NCBI GenBank assembly: GCA_001465935.1
Contig: LNKV01000126.1
Location: 1 to 35,831 of the forward strand
DNA length: 35,831 bases
Source: Clarireedia homoeocarpa
Taxonomy: Eukaryota > Ascomycota > Leotiomycetes > Helotiales > Rutstroemiaceae
Direction of reading: 5' to 3'
The position numbers were made by a program, and so were the translations under genes. Shown piece by piece: positions 9,831 through 20,830 of this stretch; position 1 is the first letter of the stretch; the number at the start of each line of letters is the position of its first letter. A model generated the notes under the pieces. That model saw only the letters and a list, made by a program, of their open reading frames with translations. It did not search any database and was not told the origin of the DNA.

Positions 9831-9893
9831 CCTTGGACATTCAATGTCTCTCGGAAAACGGCTGTGTATCTTCGCCGATGAAGTTTATACATT

Positions 9894-9937
9894 GCATAAC
9901 TTGTCTCTAGAGGTTGCATAACTTGTCTCTAGAGGTT
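9894..9937. repeat. 22-bp perfect tandem repeat in the P450 upstream region
   Basis: The unit GCATAACTTGTCTCTAGAGG plus TT occurs twice in exact succession (9894-9915, 9916-9937), followed by the first four bases of a third unit. Each unit contains the palindrome TCTAGA within CTCTAGAG. It lies 160-200 bp upstream of the start codon and could be a duplicated factor-binding site or a recent slippage duplication. Confidence 0.7.
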
Positions 9938-9952
9938 GCATCGACGCATTTA

Positions 9953-9964
9953 TGCAGCGCTGCA
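9953..9964. promoter_or_regulatory. 12-bp perfect palindrome
   Basis: TGCAGCGCTGCA is fully self-complementary and lies about 220 bp upstream of the P450 start. Palindromes of this size can bind dimeric regulators. No factor is recognised, and chance is possible. Confidence 0.3.
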
Positions 9965-10001
9965 CCCCACCTGCTCTCCGGCTTCCGTGCCCACTTTCCC
10001 C

Positions 10002-10150
10002 TCTACTGTGAGATTTATAAGCCTACGGAAGTATATTGTCACTTCTCCAAAAGTGACGCCACTTTTGGAGAAGTGACAATATAGGCTTATAAACGCCACT
10101 TTTGGAGAAGTGACAATATACTTCCGTAGGCTTATAAATCTCACATCTAC
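10002..10150. mobile_element. 139-bp foldback element (family B) with TCTAC target duplication
   Basis: The arms 10007-10058 and 10094-10145 (TGTGAGATTTATAAGCC...) are inverted copies of 52 bp with a single mismatch. They are flanked by direct TCTAC copies at 10002-10006 and 10146-10150. The centre (about 10057-10093) is an additional direct copy of the right arm's inner half (CGCCACTTTTGGAGAAGTGA...) that lacks the eight bases CTTCCGTA. The unit would form a very stable hairpin. It encodes nothing and shows no RIP. It sits about 270 bp upstream of the P450 start codon. The near identity of the arms suggests recent insertion or arm conversion. Confidence 0.85.
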
Positions 10151-10512
10151 TAGCGGCCGCTGCCAGGCCAAAGTTGCCCTCGCGCATTGCAAAGGCCTCT
10201 TCTTCCGCTTCGATGGCATATAAAGGCTAAATTTCGGGGCATTACAGTCCGCGGTTGATAAGTTGGATAAGTCACGTGTGAGTTCCGCTGTACCTGACTG
10301 TTCGCCAAGGATCTTGATCGGCGTATAGCAGCTAGGGTTTCGTTGATGTTCAAATACATACCTCGAAGAGATGATATACGATATAATTAGATATTTTAGA
10401 TTATACTTTCAATATACTGTATAATTATAAAGATACAGTCTCTTTATAAAGTTAATATAAAAGTAAAGTTCAAAAATTAATATAATTAAAAATAGTAATT
10501 TTTAAGTTATAG
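10151..10512. other. island edge, possible coding scrap, no gene
   Basis: GC-normal sequence to about 10370, then a gradual transition into A+T-rich DNA. A minus-strand stretch (10214 to 10150) reads as an acidic/Ala-rich peptide (EEEAFAMREGNFGLAAAAS) with gene-like codons but has an in-frame stop shortly upstream and is cut off by the foldback element. It may be a scrap of a lost exon or of a transposon gene. The 69- and 89-codon minus-strand frames here are open only by chance and from the inverted repeat. Confidence 0.35.
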
Positions 10513-10513
10513 G

Positions 10514-10587
10514 AGTTAATCGTGGGTGGCCCTACTTATACTTTAATTATACTAGTATACGTCTAAGTGGGTGAAAGCGAATAAGAA
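10514..10587 (-). mobile_element. foldback element family A, copy 2 (partial, eroded)
   Basis: The segment AATCGTGGGTGGCCCTACT, then ACTAGTATACGTCTAAGTGG and AAGCGAATAA, matches one arm and the loop of the element at 4171-4271 read in reverse, with scattered substitutions and a short internal replacement. The other arm is not recognisable because the sequence passes into RIP-degraded DNA at about 10588. Confidence 0.65.
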
Positions 10588-11548
10588 AATAAAAGTAAAT
10601 AAAAAACTTTTATTTAAAAATATATTATTTTATATATAATTTATATTTAAAATTAAGTATATTTAATAATTTTTTTTCTATATTTAATATAAATACTAAT
10701 TAAATATTATATCTTCTTTTTTTATTTATTATTATTAATATTAATTAATATTTAGTTTTATTATAATTTAAACTTATTATTTATTCGAGCTAATATATTT
10801 ATTTCCTAAATATTAAACTTTTTAATTTAAGTTTTTAACTAATTAGTTTTTATCTTTTTAATTTAATTTTATTAAATATTATCTTTAAAAAAATTATAAA
10901 TATAAATAAAAAATATTTCTAAAATAAATAGTTTAATTTTTTAAAACTTAATAACCTTTTTATTATTTATTTTTTATTACTTTTAAACTACTACTTTATT
11001 TTTAATAAACTATTTATATAATATTCGAAGTTTAATATTAATTATTTTTTTAGTTTTTTTCTTTTTTAATTTTATTTTCTTAATATATTTCTCTTTTAAT
11101 TTAATTAAAGTAATTATAAAAATTAATTTTCCTTTTATTTAAAATATTTTCTTATTTTATATTTTTATTATTTTTTAATTATTAATTTTTTCTTAAAGAA
11201 TATTTAAATTTATTATTAATAAATCTTTTTAATAAAGTATATTTATAATTTTATTTATTATATTTCTATATTACTAATATATAAAAAAATTTAATAAAGT
11301 TAATTATTATAAATATTTATATTTCTGAATTATATAGAAATAGTTAAAAGACTAAATATTATTAATTAAAGATAAAAAATATTATTATAAATTTAATATT
11401 AATAATTATATAGAAAATCGATAAATATAATAATAAGTAATAAATAATAACTAAAGTAATAATTAAGATTATTATTTAAATTAAATATAAAGTTTTATAT
11501 ATTAAAGAAATATTATCTATTTATATAAATCTTTATTCTTTATTTATT
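10588..11548. repeat. RIP-saturated A+T-rich tract
   Basis: Start of the 25-kb degraded region. CpA and TpG are almost absent, and no coding or structural feature is visible before the scaffold gap. Confidence 0.8.
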
Positions 11549-11794
11549 NNNNNNNNNNNNNNNNNNNNNNNNNNNNNNNNNNNNNNNNNNNNNNNNNNNN
11601 NNNNNNNNNNNNNNNNNNNNNNNNNNNNNNNNNNNNNNNNNNNNNNNNNNNNNNNNNNNNNNNNNNNNNNNNNNNNNNNNNNNNNNNNNNNNNNNNNNNN
11701 NNNNNNNNNNNNNNNNNNNNNNNNNNNNNNNNNNNNNNNNNNNNNNNNNNNNNNNNNNNNNNNNNNNNNNNNNNNNNNNNNNNNNNNNNNNNNN
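11549..11794. other. assembly gap (246 N)
   Basis: A run of N within A+T-rich repeat DNA. The gap lies where short reads would be hard to place, so its true size and the adjacency of both sides are uncertain. Confidence 0.95.
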
Positions 11795-13939
11795 TTATTT
11801 AATATTTAAATTTATAAACTTTTATATATTATATTATATTAATATTAAAGTTTAGACTTTTAATATAATATATATCTTTTAAACTTAAAGTTTTTTAACT
11901 ATTATATAATTAGATTATAATATAATATTATTATTTTATTAATAATATTTAAAAAAAAATCTATTATTTATTAAACTCTTTATTTATCTTTATTTTTTAT
12001 AATTTAATTAATTATCTAATTATTAATAAACTTGAGATTATTAATTATTAATTACTATTTTATTTTTAATTTAATTTTAATTTATTATTTATTAACTTTA
12101 AAAATAAAGATAAGAATATACTTTTTAATTATTAAAAAACTATTTACTAACTATCTAATTAATATTATAATTCTTATTATTAATTATTAATTTATAAGTA
12201 AGTTATCTAGAAAATATTAATTATTTATAATTTAATAACTTTTATTCTCTTATTTTTTTAATATTAACTTATAATAAAAAACAGATTTTAAATCTTTTTA
12301 TTTATTTTTAATTTACTATTTAATTTATATTTAAATTTAAGTTTAATTCTAACTTTAATATAATTATTTACTAATTAAAAGTTATTAATTTTAAAGTAAA
12401 AAAATAAGAAAAAACTATTATATTACTAGTTATTCTATATAAATTTAAGACTAAAAATTAATTACCTAAATATTATCTAACTAATAAATTTAAAGTAATA
12501 AACTATTATTTTTTATTTAATTTATAGTTAACTTTATTATTATTAACTATTAATTTAACTTCGGTTTTTTAAAAAGTAATAATTAGATTAAATATAAATA
12601 TTATATTTTTTATAAATAATTAATTATCTTCTAAATTATAATTATTAAAGTTAATTAACTTATTAATAATATTAATTAGTTTATTAATATTTATAAAAAT
12701 TACTTTTTATTAATTATAAGTAATTACTAGATTATTAATAATATATTAGTAAATAGATATTATATAATAATATAATAAATAATTTACTTTTAAATCTTTT
12801 TTATCTTTCTATTTTATTTTTAAACTTATTTAATAATAGTTTTAATATTTTCTAAAAGTTTATTTATTTTATTTTTAAAGAAGTAATATTAAGTAATTAA
12901 ATTTATATTAAAACTAATTAATATATTAATTATTTTTAATATAATATACTTTTATTTTTTAATAAATAAAGTTTTAATAATATTTAACTTCTATATTATT
13001 AGTAAATAAATAATAAATTCTTAGCTAATAATTAGTAAATAAAATTTATTAAAAGGTTATTATAAAAGTAATAAAATATTTTAAATATATTAATAACTTT
13101 ATTAATAACTATTTTCTTAATAATAAAAAAATCATTATTAACTTTATTTTTATTAATAATAAAAGTTCAATTATATTTTATAATAATAATAATTATAATA
13201 TAAATAACTTTCTTTATTTTAAATACTAATTAATAAATTATTAATAAATTGATTATAATTTATAAGATATAAATAACTAATAGAATAATAATTAAACTTT
13301 TTATTTATATTAATATAATAATTATATTATTATCTTTTATTACTATATTCTTTATAAATTATATAGTTATAAGTTAATTATTAGTTATTAAATTTATAAT
13401 AAATATTTAGTAAATACTAATTAAAAAACTTTATTAAAACTATTTATTTCTTAATTATATTTATTCTTTTTGTTATATAATTATAAGATATTTAAGTAAT
13501 TAATATAAGTTTTTAATATTAAATAATTAATAATATAAATTTTATTTAATATAACTTTTATAATATTTATAATTTAGATTATAATTTATTAGATAATTAT
13601 TTAATAATAAATTAAAATTAACTTATTATATTTTTACTAGTAAAAAGTTTATATATAATAATTAAATTATTAATTTTAATAATTAATTAAAACTAACTTT
13701 TCTTAGTTATTTTAATAATTATTTATTTATAAGAAGATATATTTATAATAGTAATTTAATAATAATTTAAAAAGAAAGAGAAAGTAAATATTAATTAAAT
13801 TAATAGAAGTTTAATAAATAAAATAAAGTTAAATTAAAGTTAGTTAAAAACTAATAAATAAAAAATAATAAGTAAATTAAAAATAAATAAATAATCAAAT
13901 ATATTTAACTTATTTTTATTAACAAATTGATAATTCCTT

Positions 13940-14280
13940 TAAAATATTAAAAAAGGATTAAATTACTAATAAATTAACTTTAAATCGAATTATTAGTAAT
14001 TCGAGATAAGATTAAATAGTTAGTAAATTAATTATTTAATAGAAATATTAAAAAAGAATTAAATTACTAGTAAATTAAAATAAGATTAAATTATTAATAA
14101 ATTAAAATAAAATTAAATAGTTAATAAACTAACTATTTAATTAAAATATTAAAAGAGAATTAAATTATTAATAAATTAATTATTTAAATAAAAAAAGAGA
14201 ATTAAATTATTAATAAATTAATTATTTAAATAAAATAAAAAAATTAAATTATTAGTAAAAAAAAATTAAATTAATATAAA
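13940..14280. repeat. degenerate minisatellite, unit about 42 bp
   Basis: Units built on GAATTAAATTATTAATAAAT, followed by TAATTATTTAAATAAA, recur six to eight times with varying spacer. Two adjacent, nearly identical units begin at about 14155 and 14197. The array is RIP-like in composition and could be the degraded internal repeat of a transposon. Confidence 0.6.
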
Positions 14281-17200
14281 AGCGAATAAATAATTAATAA
14301 ATATATATTAAATAATATTTTATAATAAAGAATAAAAGAAATAAAAAATTAAAAAATTTAATTATAAATTTGAGAATTAAGATTTAAATAAAATAAATAA
14401 TAAGAGATAAGTTTAATTTATTATATATTTATTTAAAACTTGAATTAATATTAATAAAAAGAAGTAATAATAAATTCAATTATAAAATAAATTATAATAT
14501 ATTTATAATTATTAAATAAGAAATTATTAACTAGATTTAAATTTATTAATAGTAATTAGTTATAAATAAAATCTTTTATTAATAATTAATAGAAAGTTAA
14601 AATAATATATTAAGATTATTAATATTTAATTACTAACTCTTTATTTAAAGATAATTTATTTTTTATTTATTATTCTTCTTTTTTTTATTATTATTTAATT
14701 ATTATCTATTAATTATAATCTTATTATTTATAAACTTTAATAAAGATATTAAAATTAAATTTTAAATATATTTAGTTATTTATATTTAATCTTTAATCTA
14801 TAAATTATTTATCTTTTATATATTAATAATTATCTTTCTAATTTCTTTTAATTCTAAATTTACTTTTTAAAAACTATTTATTAGTTTTTTAAATATATAA
14901 TCTAAAATCGATTCTATTTTATTAAAATTTAAATATTAATTTAATATTTATTTAAACTTACTTTAATATTTAATAAATTTAAATTTATAATATTAAAACT
15001 AATAAATTTATAGTTTCTTTTAAATTGAGTTTTAAAACTACTTTATATTATATTTAATATCTAATTAATTTTTTATTAGTAAATTAATTAATTATCGATA
15101 ATAAACCTTTATTATTATAATTTATTTTTATTAATTTTTTTAAAAGAATTTACTAGTTTATAAATAAAATATAATCTAATTAATTATAATAAAATAATAT
15201 TTAAATTACTTTTTAAATTCCTTTATTATTATAACTTTATTCTATTATTCAAGTAATTTACTAATTTAATAAAAAAGAATATAAAAAAGAATATTATTTT
15301 ATTATTAATAGTTATTTTACTAACTATTTAAAAAATTTTAGATAAATAAAATAAGAGTTTTAATTAATTAAATCGTTATTTAATTAATATTAACTAATTA
15401 AAGATTTTATATTAATTCGTAAGTTAATAGATATTTTATTTTAGTTTAATAAAAAAATATAATATTTTAAATAGTTTTTTTATAATAACTTTCTTAGAAT
15501 TTTAATTTAAAGTAATTTTAAATCTCTTTATAAAATATATATATTATAATTAAATAGAAATATTTAATAAAAATATATTAATAATCTTTATTATTATTAT
15601 ATTATATTAATTAATAACTAATAACTTTTATATATATATAATTATCTTTAGTTTTATTTATTTATAAGAAATTCTTCTAGTAATTAATATAAAGTATATT
15701 ATTATTAAATATTATTTAATTAGTGAATTGTAAATAAAATATTATTATTTTCTAATTAACTTAAATTGTTAATTATATATATTTGAATTTAATTTATATA
15801 ACTTATAATTTTATTTTAAATATTTTAAGTTCTTTTTTTATTATTAAAACCTTTCTATATAGAGATTATTTAATTATATAATAAATACTAAATTGAAAGT
15901 AAATAGTAGTATTTATAGTAATATAGTTATTAGTTTATAATATTTATAATTTATTTAAGTTTTTACTTTTAAACTTAATATCTACTTAAAAGTTATAATA
16001 AACTTATTTATATTTTTATATAAATAAATTAGGAAATTCGAAGTAGATAGTAAATATATATATTATAAATTATTAAAAGTAATATTATAAATTCAAGTCT
16101 AATTACTTATATTCTTTATAGAAATTTATATTCAATTTATAAAAATAAATATAATTTGATTCTTCTTTTAAATATTAAAAACTTATTATTATCTTTTGAT
16201 TATTGAATAATTTAATTACGATTTATTAGTTAAATAACTTTAATATAAAATAGAATTTATAATTAACTCTATTTAATTTTATTACTAAAATATTTATTTT
16301 ATTTTAGAATTTTATATTAATTATTTTAAATAAAGATTATTAAAAAGTTTTATTTAAATTATACTAAAAAACTTTTTAATATTATTATAAATCTAATTAT
16401 ATATTTAACTTTCTTATTAATAATAAAATAATAGAGATATATTTAATATTAAATTATTAATATCTTATAATATAATTATAAAGTAGAAAGTAGAAATAAT
16501 ATATTAATTTAATTTATTATATTTAATTTATTAAATATAAAACTTTAAATAATAAATCTTTAATAAATAAATAATAGTTAATAAATTAGTTTTAACTTAT
16601 TAATAATATAATATATAATTAATAATAATTATTTCTTTATTTAGATTTAACTAGATATTATTATAATTAATATATATAAAATTAAATATAATTATTAAAA
16701 ATCTTTTAAATACTTTTTAGACTTTAAATAAAATATTATAAGAAAATTAAAATTTAATATTTTTATTTAAAAAGAATAGTTTTACTTTATAATAAATAAT
16801 ATATTTAAGTTTAGTTAATTATTATTTTATCTTTTATTAAATAATAACTAAACTTTATAAATATAAAGAATAATAAAGTAATAATAGTTAATTTTTTATT
16901 TTATTAGTATTTATATATATAGATTACTTTATATAATAAACTTATACTTTTAATTAAATATAATTTTAAAAATAAAATAGATATTAGTAACTTATTAATA
17001 AAATATAACAAAAAATACTAGGAAGTAATAATAAATTAATCTAAATTTATAAGAGATAATATAATTAACTACTATTTTTTTTTAAAGAAATTCGTTAATT
17101 TATTAAACTTATATATTTAAAAAAAGAAAATATAAAAACTAATATTTTTATATTTTAATATTTAACTAAGATAATAATATAAAATCTTTTATAATTTAAC

Positions 17201-19125
17201 TTTAAATATTTTTTTATCTTTTTTAAAATTATAATAAACTTTAATATAAAGATAAAAGTTAATATAAATATTTATATAAAAATAAAAATAAAAGTTAATA
17301 TTTATTTTCTAATAAATAATAATAAGATTATAAATAAATTCTAGAAAATTATTAATATTAAAGTAAATTATTAATAAACTAGATTTTATTTTAAAGTAAA
17401 AAATATATATATAAGAAATATATTTATTATAAATAATTATTTTATTATTAGTAACTACTTTATAATTTATTAATAAATCGGTATTATAATTATTAAGATA
17501 TTTTAATTAATTTAATATAAGAGAACTTTTTTATTAAATTTTATTTAAGAAATTAAATTTATTTATAATAATTAAAATATAAGATCTTTATAATTAGTAT
17601 ATATATTTATTTAAACTAATATATTATTAATAATATTTTAATAAATTATAATTAAAATACTAATAAAATTCTTCTAGATATTTATTTAATTAATAACTAT
17701 TAAATTAAAATAAATAATTATATAACTTTTTAATTAAATTTACTTTAAACTTATTTAATATAAATATTTCTTATTATAATTAAACTTTAATTTTATTAAC
17801 TTTTTTAATATTTCTAATATTTTATTTATTATTTAAATAACTTTTATTATTATTTATATTATTTTTAATAATTAATAATTAGAATTTATCTTCTTTTTTA
17901 TTATTTTAATTTTATTTATTATTTTTATATTTATTAATAAAATAAAATTTTTTATCTTTTATTTTATTGATAGAATTAGATTTATTATTCTTTTTTTTTA
18001 TTAATAAGAATATATTTATTATTTTTATTTTTATTTATAAAATCAATTTATTTATTCTTTTTTTTAATTATTCATTATTATTTACTAGAATTTATATTAT
18101 TTATATCTTTATTATTATTAGAAAGCTAATTATTAAAATTAAAATTTAATATATTAAATAATTTAATAATATTAAAAAAGAGATTTAAAAATAAATTACT
18201 TATAATAATTATAGAATTATTAATTAAATTAGAAATAATATATTATTAAATAAGTAATAAAATATTAGTTAAATTATAAATACTTAGAATTGAAATATTA
18301 AATATCTCTTAAATATTTAAAAAAGAATATAAAGATAATTTAATAATATTAGAGATTAAATTAAAGAAATTATAAAAAGTTATTATATTAATATTTAGAA
18401 AGATAATAAATAGATTTATTAAAAAGATATTATTAATATTAAAAGTTATTTAAAGATAAATTAAAGAAAAAGAAATAAAAAAATTAAATAAAAAGATATT
18501 TATAATATTAGATCTATTAATAAGAGATTAAATAGAAAGATATTTAAAAATTAAAAGTAATTAAAAAGTAATTATTAAAGAAAATATTAATAAATCGATA
18601 TTAAAATCTAATAAAAAAGAAAAAAAATTAAATATAATCTATTTTTTTTATCTTTAAAGTAATTAGAGAGTAATTAAAAAAAAGATATTTAAAAATTTAT
18701 AATTATTATTAAACTAATTATTAGTAATTTAAGAGATAAAAGAAATAAAAAATATATTTAATTATAAACTTTTTACTTTTTATAAATTCTCTTTTATAAA
18801 ATTAATTAGATTTAATTAAATATAAATAAAAAAATAAAATAAAGTTAAATTAAAAATAAAATAAAAGATATTTATTATAGAAATCTAAATATATTAATAA
18901 ACTAATTATTTATTTATATAAGATCGTTATTTAATTAATAAAAATCTAAATTAAAATATAATTATAAAAAAATAATAATAAAAAATAAAACTATTTTATA
19001 ATAAATTTATATAAAAAATATAATAATATAAAAAGTAAATAAAAAGAAGTAAATAAAAAATAATTAATAAAAAGTTTATAATTAAATAATAATTATATAA
19101 TAAAATAGTTTATTTTTTTAAAAAT

Positions 19126-19607
19126 AATTTACTTTTTATTTATTAAAATTTAATTTAAATAAATAAAAGTTATATAATAAAATAATTTATTTTTTTAAAT
19201 AAAATTAATATAATTTAATAATAAGTTAATATAAAATTATATATAATTAGAAAACTAATTAAAATTAATTAGAAGATAATTAAATAATAGTTTAATTATT
19301 AATTAATAAAAATAATAAAGTTTAGTATAATTATATTATATTTAAAATAAACTTATTTAAAATCTTAATTTACTTTTTATTTACTAGAATCTAATTTAAA
19401 TAAATAAAAGTTATATAATAAAATTATTTACTTTTTTAAATAAGATTAATATAATTTAATAATAAACTAGTATAAAATTATATAAAATTAGAAAACTAAT
19501 TAAAATTAATTAGAAGATAATTAGATAATAATTTAATTATTAATTAATAGAAATAATAAAGTTTAATATAATTATATTATATTTAAAATAAACTCGTTTG
19601 AAATCTT
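19126..19607. repeat. 241-bp tandem duplication (two full units)
   Basis: Unit 1 (19126-19366) and unit 2 (19367-19607) start with AATTTACTTTTTATTTA and align along their full length with scattered A/G and C/T differences. A truncated piece precedes (about 19090-19125) and the start of a further unit follows (from 19608). The differences between units are largely transitions, as expected if both were mutated independently by RIP after duplication. Confidence 0.75.
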
Positions 19608-20180
19608 AAACTATCTTTTATTTACTAGATTATAAACTTTTTTAAATTATAAATACTTCTAAATTATAAATATTATTATATAATTATTTATTTTATTTTA
19701 TAACTAATAATAAATTATAAGTTATTTAGTAATATAAATAATTTTAAATTATAATTTATTATAGTTTATAGCTTTTTATAAATTAATATATTATAATTAT
19801 ATAATTAATATATAGATAATATATATATAAAAGATATTATTTTTCAATTTTTAGAAAATAAATTATATATATACTTTATAATATATTAGAAAATTTAGAA
19901 TTTAATAATATTAATTATAAAAAACTTTAATTTAATTAATTATATTAATAGAATTTTAAAAGATAAAACTATTATTTATATTATTTTATATTTTTTATTA
20001 ATAAATATTTATTTTATTCTTCTTTTTTATAATTATATTATTTAATTCTTTTTTAAATTTATAATTAATATTATAATTAATTAATAAATCTAAACGATTT
20101 AAATTATTTATTTTAATTTAATTAAAAAATAATCTATTATATTTTATTAAAATTATTAAATAATTTAATAATAGATATAA

Positions 20181-20270
20181 TAATATATTATAAGAATAAA
20201 ATTATATTATTCTTAAAATTAATAATTAGAGAATTAAAAAGATTGAAAAACTTTAAAAGTTTATATATAT
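20181..20270 (+). repeat. LTR-like segment, copy 1
   Basis: TAATATATTATAAGAATAAA, then AATTAGAGAATTAAAAAG, then CTTTAAAAGTTTATATATAT. The same series is found at 27485-27573 and about 20648-20745 in the same direction, and at 32581-32672 inverted. The order TATA-rich start, AGAGAATTAA core, TATATATA end resembles the U3/R part of an LTR in the best-preserved copy. Confidence 0.5.
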
Positions 20271-20647
20271 ATAATAAATATATAAGTTATATATTTAAAA
20301 GTTTATTTTATTATTAAAGATAATATTTTAAAATATTAAGTAATTAGATAAATATAATATATTTTTATTATTAATCTTAGTAATTTATAATATATAGATT
20401 ATTATAAAAAGAGATAAAATATAAAAATTTATTTTAAAATAATTAAATAGAGAATTTATAATAATATATTTTGAAAATATTAAATTAATTTTAAAATAAA
20501 GAATTAGAAAATTAAAAGAATTTAAAAATTTAAAGAATATAATAATATATATAATTTTATATTTAATTAAATTCTTTATTATTTAAAATAATTAGATTAA
20601 TAAAATTTTATATTATAATATTAAATTTCTTATATTTAATTATATTT

Positions 20648-20830
20648 AAAAGATATTATTTATAATAATATATTTATTAAAGATCAGATTATTTTTAGAA
20701 TTAAGAACTAGAGAATTAAGAGAAATAAGAAGCTCGAGTAGTTTATATATAGAAGTAGATTATATACTTATCTCAATCGAGCCTAGTCTATAGTAATCTG
20801 ATTCGTACAACTTATAATAATCGGAAGTAG
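20648..20830 (+). repeat. LTR-like segment, copy 2 (least degraded)
   Basis: This copy keeps more C and G: AACTAGAGAATTAAGAGAAA, AGCTCGAGTAG, a TATATATAG box at about 20745, then ATCTCAATCGAGCC and CTGATTCGTACAACTTATAA. TATA box followed by a moderately conserved tail is the layout of the promoter-to-U5 part of a gypsy-type LTR. It marks the left edge of the less A+T-rich block. Exact LTR ends cannot be fixed by eye. Confidence 0.45.

Larger units (their letters stand above)
11795..20180. repeat. RIP-saturated A+T-rich tract, unidentified old transposons
   Basis: About 8.4 kb of the most degraded DNA in the window, with roughly one C or G in ten bases by eye. Nearly all C is in CpT; rare CpG is mostly in TCGA (for example near 14908). 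No transposon domain could be followed here, unlike at 29.3-32.2 kb. The open frame at 17967-18149 consists of Ile/Phe/Leu/Lys codons and is chance. Two tandem repeats inside are listed separately. Confidence 0.8.

Noticed and set aside
9950..10359. Two minus-strand ORFs of 89 and 69 codons
   Set aside because: The first runs through the foldback hairpin and the second through its flank; neither has a domain.
13940..14280. CRISPR-like array of repeats
   Set aside because: Repeats are degenerate, spacing irregular, no unique spacers and no cas genes; the genome is fungal.
17967..18149. 60-codon ORF in the AT-rich tract
   Set aside because: Made almost only of Ile, Phe, Leu, Lys, Tyr and Asn codons, as expected from a chance run without TAA/TAG in A/T DNA; no domain or codon preference.
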